Assembly: GCA_964420285.1 (NCBI GenBank)
Contig: CAYQTE010000057.1
Span: 1-33,122, forward strand
Source: CAYQTE01 sp964420285
Lineage (GTDB): Bacteria; Planctomycetota; Phycisphaerae; Tepidisphaerales; Tepidisphaeraceae
Direction: 5' to 3'
Length of the DNA stretch: 33,122 nt
Shown here: positions 13,260-21,235 of the stretch, in pieces
Numbering within the stretch: position 1 is the first letter of the stretch
How the letters are laid out: every line of letters begins with the position of its first letter
Notes under the pieces: generated by a model
The model's database searches: none
What the model was told of the DNA's origin: nothing
Seen by the model: only the letters and a program-made list of their open reading frames with translations
Made by a program: the position numbers and the translations under genes

Positions 13260-14747
13260 TCACGGTCGCGTGGTCGGTGCGGTGGTTACCGGCGGCAAAC
13301 CTTGCGGCTCCGGCGGCGTAAAGGCCAGTCGCACGCCGTTCCAGCGAATCTTGCGGGTGGGGCGATCCGAATGCCGCGCCGCGGGATCGGCATCTTCCAC
13401 CATGTCCGCGAAGTTGGGGCCGCGCAGCACGCGCAGGCCGGGGGCGCTGGGGGATTCCCTGCCATCGTTCACGTCGTACGGATACGGCTGGGCGAGGCTG
13501 GAACACCATTGTGAGACGTTGCCGGCCATGTCGTACAGTCCCCAGGCGTTGGGCTTGGAGGTGCCGACGGGATGCGGCGCGTAGAGGTCTGACGCGGTAA
13601 TCTTGAGGGCTTCGACATCCTGTGCCGCTGCCCGCGTTGCGGCGGCGCGCTCGACGACCTGCGAATTGTCGCGCAGCCACCCGTTGGCCAATGCCTTGGA
13701 GGCGTCAAAGGGGTCGGTTGAGCCGGCACGGGCGGCGTATTCCCATTCGGCCTCGGTCGGCAATCTCGCGCCGCCGCCGGGGATCAGCTTGTTCACAGCG
13801 GCCACCATGGCCTGACAATCGTCCCAGGAAACCTGCTCGACGGGAAATTTGTCGGCTTGCGGATACTTGGCGCCCTGGTAATAGCTGGGATTGGTCGTCA
13901 TCAGCGACTTCCATTCCGCCTGGGACATCTCGTATTTTGCCAGATAGAACGGCGCCAGGGTGACGGTATGCACGGGCTTGGCGCCGGCGCGCGTGTCCGA
14001 ACCCATGTCAAAGCTGCCCGCGGGCACCAGCAGCATGTCGATGCCGGTGTCGTTCATCACGATTTCCCTGGGCAGGCCGGATTGCGGATCAAACTGAGCG
14101 TCCACGATCTTGAAGCCAGCGATGTCGGGCTTGAGCCGGCGCGAGACCATCTTGAGTCCGGTTTCGGCTTCCACACTGCCGGGGTTGCTGGCCAGGGCGG
14201 CGGCATACTCGATACGAGCCGGCTCCCACTGCTCGGCCTTGACGTACTTCTGGCCGTCGGTGAGGTGGCCTTTGGTGGCTTCAACCAGCGCGTCCAGCGC
14301 CTTGGCCCGCTCCTGGATGGTGTTGGCATCCAGTTTGGGATTGACCAGTGCATGGATATGGTGGCAGTTCTGGCAGTTGAGCAAATCCGGCGCGTTCTTG
14401 CAGCCCTTGGGGTGGCATTCGACGCACAGTTTGGCAATGTCCTCGCCATGGGCAACGCGATCGGGCTTGAACGTGTTCTGCTCGTCCACGACGTGGTTGC
14501 GGCTGACGCCGTGGCACCCCACGCAGTTGGGCAGGCGGCCGTCCTTGCTTTCGGTGACCGTGCTGTGTTTGGAAATGCCCCATTCCAGCGTCGAACTGAC
14601 GTGGCATCGGGCGCAATTGCCGGACACTGTCAGTTCCTCGCGCTGGCCCTGCTGGGCTCGCGAAAAGGCGGATATCAGGGCAGCCGACAACGCGGCCGCC
14701 AATACCACAAACGCCCAGGTCATCCGTGATCGTCTCAAGCGCGCCAT
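13260..14747 (-). CDS. Membrane-anchored four-heme cytochrome fused to a sulfatase-modifying-factor (FGE-like) domain
   Basis: A 495-residue fusion. Residues about 9-27 form an N-terminal membrane anchor or signal. Heme sites CARCH (45), CVGCH (75), CVECH (108) and CQNCHH (125) make a tetraheme domain. A helical stretch (about 145-205, with EYAAALASNPGSVEAETGL) resembles a TPR-like linker. Residues about 236-480 form an FGE-sulfatase domain (VPAGSFDMGSD, RLPTEAEWEYAARAG, WGLYDMAGNVSQWC, RVLRG). The usual active cysteine pair of true formylglycine-generating enzymes is not evident, so the domain is probably structural or binding. The start lies inside the end of the upstream reductase gene (13-base overlap), with GGAGG upstream. 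It is cotranscribed with the hydrogenase genes. Confidence 0.88.
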   Translation of the reverse strand: MARLRRSRMTWAFVVLAAALSAALISAFSRAQQGQREELTVSGNCARCHVSSTLEWGISKHSTVTESKDGRLPNCVGCHGVSRNHVVDEQNTFKPDRVAHGEDIAKLCVECHPKGCKNAPDLLNCQNCHHIHALVNPKLDANTIQERAKALDALVEATKGHLTDGQKYVKAEQWEPARIEYAAALASNPGSVEAETGLKMVSRRLKPDIAGFKIVDAQFDPQSGLPREIVMNDTGIDMLLVPAGSFDMGSDTRAGAKPVHTVTLAPFYLAKYEMSQAEWKSLMTTNPSYYQGAKYPQADKFPVEQVSWDDCQAMVAAVNKLIPGGGARLPTEAEWEYAARAGSTDPFDASKALANGWLRDNSQVVERAAATRAAAQDVEALKITASDLYAPHPVGTSKPNAWGLYDMAGNVSQWCSSLAQPYPYDVNDGRESPSAPGLRVLRGPNFADMVEDADPAARHSDRPTRKIRWNGVRLAFTPPEPQGLPPVTTAPTTRP

Positions 14748-15904
14748 TGCTCCTCCAGCCACTGATAGTTCTCGGGAAGCCAGCCAGCGCCGGCCAGCCC
14801 GGTGAGTTTTCTCGCCGCGTCGAAGGCGGCATGTTCCTCGCGGGTGATCTGGTCGTAACGCGAAATCGCCGCGTAGTTGTCGGTCAGGAATTGGTCGTCC
14901 ACCATGCCGGTCATCGTCGTAGAGAGGAACGGCTTGGAGAAGACGTACCGCATGGCCGCCTGAGGCAGCGACTCATCCGGCAATTGGTTCAAGGCCTTGG
15001 CCAGTTCAGCCACCGCCGCCGGCAGGATCGCGCGTGTCTTGGGGCTTGAGTTAAACAGCATGATGTTGGAGCTGTCGGGCATGGAGGCGGTCTTGATGCG
15101 TGGATCGAGCTCCACAATCGAACCGGCCGCCAAGGGTTTCATACCGATCAGCCCGACGCCCAGCTTGGCGGCGGCGGGAAGGAACTGAGCGTAATCCGCC
15201 TTTGCGTGGATGAAGTTGTAGGGCATCATGAGGTAGTCGAGTCCCTCAAGCTCCTGCAGAGCCGTCATCATCGGGCCTTCGAGGTGGCAGGCGATGCCGA
15301 TGGCGCGGATCTTGCCCGCCTCCTTGGCGCGGCGGAGGACGTCCCATTGTTCCAGCAGGCGGGGATCGAATTTTACGGTCTCGCTTCGGATGCGATAGAG
15401 ATCGATGTAGCCGCCGTACAGCTTGGCGAGGCGGTCGATGTTCTGGCCGATGAATTCGGGGTTGTCATACGCACCGGCGACATGCACCTTGTCGCGCTTT
15501 GGCTGAAGCAGCTTGGCCAGCGGTTCCCACTGGCCTTCGTGTTCGTAGACGTCGATGATGTTAACGCCGAGGTCGACGGCCTTGGAAATTTGGCGGTCGC
15601 GGCGAGCCTGGCCTTCGGCGTTGAGCATGTTGCGGATACCGCCGGCAACCTTGTAGGCCCGGTCGGTGTGCGAGCCGAAGCAGAGGATCGACGTGTTGAT
15701 GCCGGTCTTGCCAAGCGGGCGGTAGACCATTCCGCCGCGGCGGAACTCGCCGGCAGCCTTGACAACCGGCGCGATGGCCGTTGCGCCACTGGGTGCGGTT
15801 GTCGCCGTTGCGGCTCTGGCGGCATTCGGCAGCATCGAAGCAGCCAGCCCGGCGCCGGCGCATTGCATGAAGCGGCGGCGGGTCATACATGGTTTGTGGC
15901 TCAC
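14735..15904 (-). CDS. Tat-exported aldo/keto reductase-fold protein, catalytic tetrad largely missing
   Basis: A 389-residue protein with a Tat signal (MTRRRFMQCAGAGLAASM) and an aldo/keto reductase barrel (VYRPLGKTGINTSILCFGSHTD, KAKEAGKIRAIGIACH split over the chain, VGLIGMKPLAAG). The Asp of the tetrad is kept (NIIDVYE). The Tyr, Lys and His positions seem replaced: EHEGQ instead of SYG, HVAGAY instead of the TK strand, YRIRS instead of LHxxD. The GTG start at 15904 has GGAGG four bases upstream; an ATG six codons later is the alternative. It heads the hydrogenase-region transcription unit and overlaps the heme/FGE gene. Confidence 0.82.
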   Translation of the reverse strand: MSHKPCMTRRRFMQCAGAGLAASMLPNAARAATATTAPSGATAIAPVVKAAGEFRRGGMVYRPLGKTGINTSILCFGSHTDRAYKVAGGIRNMLNAEGQARRDRQISKAVDLGVNIIDVYEHEGQWEPLAKLLQPKRDKVHVAGAYDNPEFIGQNIDRLAKLYGGYIDLYRIRSETVKFDPRLLEQWDVLRRAKEAGKIRAIGIACHLEGPMMTALQELEGLDYLMMPYNFIHAKADYAQFLPAAAKLGVGLIGMKPLAAGSIVELDPRIKTASMPDSSNIMLFNSSPKTRAILPAAVAELAKALNQLPDESLPQAAMRYVFSKPFLSTTMTGMVDDQFLTDNYAAISRYDQITREEHAAFDAARKLTGLAGAGWLPENYQWLEEQWRA

Positions 15905-15938
15905 AATACCTCCATACGTCAAGGCCTGTAGATCCTGG

Positions 15939-15965
15939 AAAAATCGCTGCGTGCATTCCCGCAGC
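15939..15965 (-). terminator. Candidate Rho-independent terminator after the DUF362 gene
   Basis: On the minus strand GCTGCG and CGCAGC form a 6-bp stem with an 8-base loop, followed by GATTTTT. It lies about 75 bases after the stop of the DUF362 gene and 35 bases before the start of the reductase gene. It would separate the sugar-acid cluster transcript from the hydrogenase cluster, or partly attenuate readthrough. Confidence 0.5.
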
Positions 15966-16041
15966 AACCAGTGACTGCACACAAGCGCAGACCACATTTG
16001 TTAGCATCAATTCATGCCGCCGCCATCCGAAGGCCGGCGAT

Positions 16042-17484
16042 TCATACAATAACGCTGACCAGTTCGATTCCCTCGCTCTTACCGAGGTTGCGGCTGTACT
16101 TCTTTTCTGCGGCGTTGTTCCAGTGCTCGTGAACACCCATGCTCGCCAGCGACTTGCCGGTCTTGGCCGGATCATAAACGGTCTTGGACGGCGGCTTGTC
16201 GGCCAGGGCCATTTCGTGCAGGAAGTTGTCGACCGGTCCGATGACTGTCGGGGCGATGGTCGGCTCGCTGCGCAGGAAATCGAGGGCGACGGAGTCCATG
16301 GCCACGCCGTCCTGCGAGGCGAACACGCATGAGGTCCAGTTGCCGTTGAAGGGCTCGCTCTTCCACTTGCAATCGGTGCTGAGTTTGAATTCGTTGTGTT
16401 GGGTCGCGTAGAGGGCGTCGACGATGTAGAGGACGGTCTTGCCGCCGGTTTGCGGATGGCCGTTCATGTCCACCAGGCCGTTGTAGGAGCCCGCGGTCTG
16501 GGCCTGGGCGCCCTTGACGGCGATGGAGGCGTGCATGGCGGGAGCGCCGCCCGAGCCCTGGGCGGTCAGGATCGTGCCCTGATGATTCTTGGCGCAGACG
16601 GTCATGCTGGCCAGCGTGTGTCCCTTGAGGCCGGCGATGTTGATGAGATACTCGGCCGCGGTGAGGCACGTGGGGAAATAGAAAGTATTTCCGCCCTTGG
16701 ACAGGACCAGGGGCTTGGTGGTGTCGGGCGCGGATTTTTCACGGCCGGCCGCGCCGGTGGAATCCACGAAATGCACGCCGGGGAATTCCCTGGTGACACG
16801 ATCGAAGATGGTGGAGGGGATATTGCGGATGGCATCGTAGATGGTGATGTCCGACGCGGTGACGCCGACATCGTTGACCAACTGGCGGAGGAGAGGCTGA
16901 ATCAGTTGCGGGGCGATGTAGGAGGCGTTGGCGTTGTCCCCATTGGACCGGCACTGGTTGAGATTGGGCTTGATGGCGATCTTTTCGCCTTTCTTGTAGG
17001 CGACTTCGCCCTTGCCATGGCGCTTGTTGAAATCGACGAAAATCTTGTTCCATGCGTCCTTGTCGCTGGCGGCGTCGCCAACGGACCGAATGACCTTGGA
17101 GAACATGGCGGCGACGACGTCCGGATGCGTGTTGGCGTCGTCCCACCAGCCCGGGGCATTGGTCACGCCGTCCCAGCTTGTGGCCTTGGGATCAAAGGCC
17201 CATGCGACACGGCCGGGTTTGACGCCGAATGCCGTGCCCACCGGCATATTGATCTCTGTGGTGACGAAAGGGGGGCCGGAGGGTCCGGCCGAAGGCGTGC
17301 CCCTGCCCGCGCCGCCGCGACCCGCCGCGCCGCGACCAGCGCCTCGAGCGGCCGCCGGCGCCGTTGCCGGAGGAGCGTTTTGTGCGCGGGCGGCACGGGA
17401 CACACTCAGTCCTGCCGCAACGCCCAGGCCGCCGACCACTGAAGTCTTAAGAAATTGACGCCGTGAATTGGACTTGTGAGCCAT
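16042..17484 (-). CDS. Tat-exported DUF362 protein
   Basis: A 480-residue protein with a Tat signal (NSRRQFLKTSVVGGLGVAAG), an Ala/Gly/Arg-rich spacer (about 38-70) and a DUF362 domain. Landmarks are KIAIKPNLNQCRS, DITIYDAIRNIPS, INIAGLKGHTLASMTVCAKNHQG and SQDGVAMDSVALDFL. DUF362 proteins often accompany iron-sulfur proteins, but their biochemical role is unsettled. GGAGA lies six bases before the ATG. It is the last gene of the minus-strand sugar-acid cluster, 52 bases after the DapA-like gene. A shorter paralog lies at 25574-26719. Confidence 0.88.
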   Translation of the reverse strand: MAHKSNSRRQFLKTSVVGGLGVAAGLSVSRAARAQNAPPATAPAAARGAGRGAAGRGGAGRGTPSAGPSGPPFVTTEINMPVGTAFGVKPGRVAWAFDPKATSWDGVTNAPGWWDDANTHPDVVAAMFSKVIRSVGDAASDKDAWNKIFVDFNKRHGKGEVAYKKGEKIAIKPNLNQCRSNGDNANASYIAPQLIQPLLRQLVNDVGVTASDITIYDAIRNIPSTIFDRVTREFPGVHFVDSTGAAGREKSAPDTTKPLVLSKGGNTFYFPTCLTAAEYLINIAGLKGHTLASMTVCAKNHQGTILTAQGSGGAPAMHASIAVKGAQAQTAGSYNGLVDMNGHPQTGGKTVLYIVDALYATQHNEFKLSTDCKWKSEPFNGNWTSCVFASQDGVAMDSVALDFLRSEPTIAPTVIGPVDNFLHEMALADKPPSKTVYDPAKTGKSLASMGVHEHWNNAAEKKYSRNLGKSEGIELVSVIV

Positions 17485-17536
17485 GTTGAGTCTCCAAGAA
17501 TGTGCGGATCAAAAAACTCCTTGTATCCCAGCATAC

Positions 17537-18739
17537 CTAGACGAGGTCGCCACGCAAACAAGATTTCATATAGGTGTCCAGCGCGGCGCGGATGGCCTGG
17601 ACCTCTTCGGGCGTTATTCGAGCGGAACCGGCTCCGCCGCCGCCGCCAGCACCACCGCGTCCGGCCCGTGCTCCAGCACGTCCACCACCGCCGCCGCCAC
17701 CAGCGCCACCGGCGGTGGGATCGGGTGCCACGCCGGCGGCCGCCGGCGCGTTGCGCGACCGGGTCGTCAGCTTGAACATCCCGCGCGCCACCATGAGCGG
17801 ATTGCCCAGGTTCAGATTCATCGTGCCCAACGCCCCGATTCGCCCGAACATGGCGAACGACTCTTCCTTCTTGCCCGCATGGTACAGGTCAAATGCCTGG
17901 GCGTAGATATCGGCCAGGTTGACGGTGGGGCAGTGTCCCCAGAAGCCCAACTCCATTTCATTGATCATCGTCCGCACGCCCTGGCCGGAGAAGACCAGCA
18001 TCTGGTCATTGGTCCGGCGGCGAATCTCGCCAATGCGCTGGAGGGCTCCGCCGCCGACGGTGGCTTCGTCCTTTACGTTGCGCGCCGTGGGAACGGTTTG
18101 AAATATGTTGACGACCAGATCGATGCTCATGGAGGCCTGCGTCTGCACGAACAGCGGCAGATCGGTCATCTTGCCGACCTGCTGATAATATTCGAGCAGG
18201 GCCTTTTCATCAGTAACGCCGGTGGGAGGCAGTGACACGATCGCATCAGCGCCGTGGTCGGCGGCGTGCTTGGCGTATTTCTCGACATTCTGAATGTTGT
18301 TGTCCTGGGATTGCACGCCGATGACCAGAGCGGTCTTCCCGCCCTTGCCCTCCGACAGGATCGCTTCGGCGCCGGTCAGGCGCTCGTCCATGCTCAGGGT
18401 CGTCCATCCGCTGGCGATCTGCGGCCAGGCCAGCCCATGCACGCCGCCCTTGTTGCAGAACTTCACCTCATTGGCCAGGCACTCCGTATCGAGTTTGTCG
18501 TCGGCCGTGAACGGCGTGGAGAGGATCGGGAATACGCCGCGGAGCACCTTTGCTCCCGGCTTGGCCACGGCGGCGGCACGGGCAGCGCCCGCGGCTGGCG
18601 CGGCGGCGTAGGATTTGCTTTCGCCAGGCAGGCCAAGGCGTGACCAGGCGAGCCCGGCGGCGCCGGCGCCGACAAACTGGAGGAAAGCCCTGCGGGGCAG
18701 GCCCGCGTTGCGATTCTTTAGCGGCGTTATCGTTTCCAT
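17537..18739 (-). CDS. Tat-exported DapA-family-like protein lacking the catalytic tyrosine
   Basis: A 400-residue protein. A Tat signal (LPRRAFLQFVGAGAAGLAW) is followed by a TIM barrel of the dihydrodipicolinate synthase family (RGVFPILSTPFTADDKLD, AKHAADHGADAIVSLPP). K223 in NVKDEAT aligns with the Schiff-base lysine. The GTTGE substrate loop is replaced by IASGWTT, and the tyrosine of the YN motif is replaced in LPLFVQTQA. The C-terminus contains a long Gly/Arg/Ala tract (about 350-382). The ATG at 18739 was chosen because the Tat signal begins soon after it. It lies 83 bases after the cupin gene. It may bind a keto acid or catalyse an altered reaction. It is distinct from the BMC cargo homologue. 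Confidence 0.85.
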   Translation of the reverse strand: METITPLKNRNAGLPRRAFLQFVGAGAAGLAWSRLGLPGESKSYAAAPAAGAARAAAVAKPGAKVLRGVFPILSTPFTADDKLDTECLANEVKFCNKGGVHGLAWPQIASGWTTLSMDERLTGAEAILSEGKGGKTALVIGVQSQDNNIQNVEKYAKHAADHGADAIVSLPPTGVTDEKALLEYYQQVGKMTDLPLFVQTQASMSIDLVVNIFQTVPTARNVKDEATVGGGALQRIGEIRRRTNDQMLVFSGQGVRTMINEMELGFWGHCPTVNLADIYAQAFDLYHAGKKEESFAMFGRIGALGTMNLNLGNPLMVARGMFKLTTRSRNAPAAAGVAPDPTAGGAGGGGGGGRAGARAGRGGAGGGGGAGSARITPEEVQAIRAALDTYMKSCLRGDLV

Positions 18740-18822
18740 CGGCTCATCCTTTCGCCGTCGAGCGGCGGTTAATGGATCGAATTGCTGTCCACCTATCGTC
18801 ATTTCTTGCTTGCCATGCTTCA

Positions 18823-19746
18823 TTATCTTCCCGGTCGCGTCGCCGGCGCGGTCGTTGATCGGGCACCACCGCGGCCGGCGCTGCCGGCGGTGACGCCACC
18901 AACCGGCACGCCGATAGCCACATAGGTCAGCGGATGGTCCTTGCTCTCGTTGAACATGCCATGGTCCACGAGCTTGGGCGTTCCAGCGGCATAGAACGCG
19001 TCGCCGACCCGGGTCTGAATGACCGTATTGCCAACGACAAGCCGACCGCCCGCGGTGCGGCCGTCCCTTGCCGGATTGATCGGTACGGGTGCGTCGACGA
19101 CATAGGAAAACTGGTGCTGCGACTCCGTATGTACCTGGTTGATTCCATAGGGGCCGACCCGAATGGTCCACAGTGCCCGAATGACGCTGCTGAAACCGCC
19201 GCTGAGAAGCATCTTGAGTTCGCACCCCGGTCCATGCGTGGGGCTGGCTGTCCATTGCATGTTGTCGGCCCGCGCCCAAACGGGCTTGTTGGCCGGATTG
19301 GGCGCCGTTACCGGAGCGGCGAACATGACCATTTCGAACGGCTCTTTTCCGTTGTTGGCGATGCCGTGCGTTGTGCCGGCCGGCACGCCAAAGGCATCGC
19401 CGGGCCTGGCGTCGATCTGCTCGGTGCCCAATGTGACCTTTGCCTGTCCGGCGGTCACATAGAACGCCAAATCCTCCTTGGCCGTATCATTAGCGGTGTA
19501 CGATCCGCCCGCGTCGATCTTCACCAGAAATTCCGAGCGGATCAGAGTGTCGATGAAGCCATTCTCTTTGGCCAGAAGCACTTTGATGGAAGTTCCCGGC
19601 CCCAGAGCGCCGGCTGAGGACCACTGGATTTCATCGCCGTGGACCCAGGGGTCTTTCTGCGCCTGCGCCCAGGACTGACGCGGCATGGACAGCAGCGTCA
19701 GGCCCAGAGCAAAGCACAGCCATGCGAACATGGATTGGCGGTCCAT
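18823..19746 (-). CDS. Secreted double-cupin protein
   Basis: A 307-residue secreted protein with a Sec-type signal peptide (about 1-28, ending QSWAQA). Two cupin barrels follow: about 30-145 (metal-motif part PGDAFGVPAGTTHGIANNG) and about 155-285 (VHTESQHQFSYVVD, then VGDAFYAAGTPKLVDHG). Cupins bind metals and act as isomerases, oxygenases or sugar binders; the exact role is not clear. The tail is Gly/Arg/Thr/Pro-rich. The ATG at 19746 is preferred to the TTG just before it, with GGGAG upstream. It lies 26 bases after an enolase-superfamily gene. Confidence 0.82.
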   Translation of the reverse strand: MDRQSMFAWLCFALGLTLLSMPRQSWAQAQKDPWVHGDEIQWSSAGALGPGTSIKVLLAKENGFIDTLIRSEFLVKIDAGGSYTANDTAKEDLAFYVTAGQAKVTLGTEQIDARPGDAFGVPAGTTHGIANNGKEPFEMVMFAAPVTAPNPANKPVWARADNMQWTASPTHGPGCELKMLLSGGFSSVIRALWTIRVGPYGINQVHTESQHQFSYVVDAPVPINPARDGRTAGGRLVVGNTVIQTRVGDAFYAAGTPKLVDHGMFNESKDHPLTYVAIGVPVGGVTAGSAGRGGARSTTAPATRPGR

Positions 19747-19772
19747 CAATGTCTCCCATCCGCGGTCAATGA

Positions 19773-21188
19773 TCAGCGGTCAATGCGGATCATGATCTTG
19801 TCCAGCGCATCGCGGTCAATCGGGTATCCCAATCCCGGATTGGTCGGCGCCAGGATGTATCCGTTGGAATCAATCCTGAACTTGTCCTTCATGTACGCCC
19901 GGTCGGTCGTATCCGGCGTATTGGGCATCTCAAACCAGTAACAATTGGGCGACGCCAGTTCGATGTGCAAATGCACGGCCAGATCGAAGGCGTTGCCCCA
20001 ATTGTGCGGCGTGCAGGGCATGCCGAAGGCGTCGGCGAGCTGCGCGATCCGATGCCCGCCACTGATACCGCCGACGTTGTCGGCGATCAGTCGCACGATA
20101 TCCATCGCGCCCCGGCGGATGTATTCGCCGAAATCGTAAATGGAATAAAGGAACTCACCGACTTCAATGGGCACATCCAGCTTCTGCCGCAGTTCGATAA
20201 GGCCGTCAATGTCGGTGGACGGAATCGGATCCTCAAAGGAGACGAAATCGTTTTCGTCCAGCGCCCGCCCGACCCGCAGTGCCTCGAAGACGTTGAGTCC
20301 CTGCACCGGATCGAAGAGCAGGGTGTAGTCATCTCCGACGGTCTTGCGGACCAGCTTGATTTCGTCGATCAGCCCCATGTATTTCGGAATCACGGGGCCA
20401 TCGCGGTGCTGGCCGCCGCCGGGGTGGATCTTGTAGCCCTTGTATCCCATTTCCTTGGCGCGGGTTACATCGGCAACATAGTCTTCAACATTGGCCAGAT
20501 GTTGGCTGCTGATGTAGGCCAGGATTCGATCCTTGGTGCCGCCCAGGAGTTTGTAGATCGGTTGGTTGACGGCCTTGCCCAGGATGTCCCAGAGCATGAC
20601 GTCGACATACGCGGCGGCCAGATCGACGGTGCTGGGGCTGCCACTGATGCGTCCGCTGCCGAACCCGAAGCCGCCGACAAAGGCCCCGCCTCGTCCGCCG
20701 CCCCCGCCGCGAGCGCCCGCGCCAACCGGTCCGCCACGACCGCCGGCCCCGCCCGGGCCTGTTGTCGGCGCGGCTGGCCCGCGTCCAGCGGCGCCGCCAG
20801 CGCCCCGGCCGCTGAAGCTGGCCGACGAGGGGATCAGCGGCAGCAACTCGAATAGATTCCTGCCCACGCAGGTCGCCTTGGCGTAATCAAGAAAATACGG
20901 CGCAAGACCGCGGTTGCCGTCGGTGTAGTTCCCCTCGATGCCACTGTTGGTCACCATCGAGAAGATCCACCCGTTCTCTGAGCTGTTGAGCTTGCGCACG
21001 CCCTCGATGTTGGCGATGTAGACCTTTACTTCCTTGATCGTCAGGTCCGGCAGATCGCCGACCTTGACGCCCGCAGTCTGCGCCGCGGCCTGGAGTGGAT
21101 GAATGAACGACGATGCGCCGGCCACGGCGACGCCGGCAGCGGACACGCCTCCCAGAAAATCCCGACGCGAGAAACGGCGACTAGACAT
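19773..21188 (-). CDS. Tat-exported enolase-superfamily (mandelate racemase-like) protein with Gly-rich insert
   Basis: A 471-residue protein. A Tat signal (SRRDFLGGVSAAGVAVAG) precedes an enolase-superfamily fold that would abstract a proton next to a carboxylate, as in sugar-acid dehydratases. Metal ligands D293 (LLFDPV), E319 (FEDPIP) and E345 (VGEF) are present, along with K253 and H255 in YKIHPG and a late HNWG motif. Residues about 126-183 are a Gly/Arg/Ala/Pro-rich insertion in the capping region. It is a close relative of the neighbouring gene at 21236-22513; the two share GVKVGDLPDLTIKEVKVY and DKxMIRI ends. ATG at 21188 is 47 bases after the paralog's stop. Confidence 0.9.
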   Translation of the reverse strand: MSSRRFSRRDFLGGVSAAGVAVAGASSFIHPLQAAAQTAGVKVGDLPDLTIKEVKVYIANIEGVRKLNSSENGWIFSMVTNSGIEGNYTDGNRGLAPYFLDYAKATCVGRNLFELLPLIPSSASFSGRGAGGAAGRGPAAPTTGPGGAGGRGGPVGAGARGGGGGRGGAFVGGFGFGSGRISGSPSTVDLAAAYVDVMLWDILGKAVNQPIYKLLGGTKDRILAYISSQHLANVEDYVADVTRAKEMGYKGYKIHPGGGQHRDGPVIPKYMGLIDEIKLVRKTVGDDYTLLFDPVQGLNVFEALRVGRALDENDFVSFEDPIPSTDIDGLIELRQKLDVPIEVGEFLYSIYDFGEYIRRGAMDIVRLIADNVGGISGGHRIAQLADAFGMPCTPHNWGNAFDLAVHLHIELASPNCYWFEMPNTPDTTDRAYMKDKFRIDSNGYILAPTNPGLGYPIDRDALDKIMIRIDR

Positions 21189-21235
21189 TTGGCGATCTCC
21201 AAACCTTCCCCGGTCCAAAACGCCACCGAGCCGGG

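Noticed and set aside
13260..14747. Genuine formylglycine-generating enzyme activating a sulfatase
   Set aside because: The active-site cysteine pair is not visible and no sulfatase gene is in the window.
16396..17442. 348-codon plus-strand frame opposite the DUF362 gene
   Set aside because: Antisense shadow of a Tat-bearing DUF362 protein; no start site or domain.
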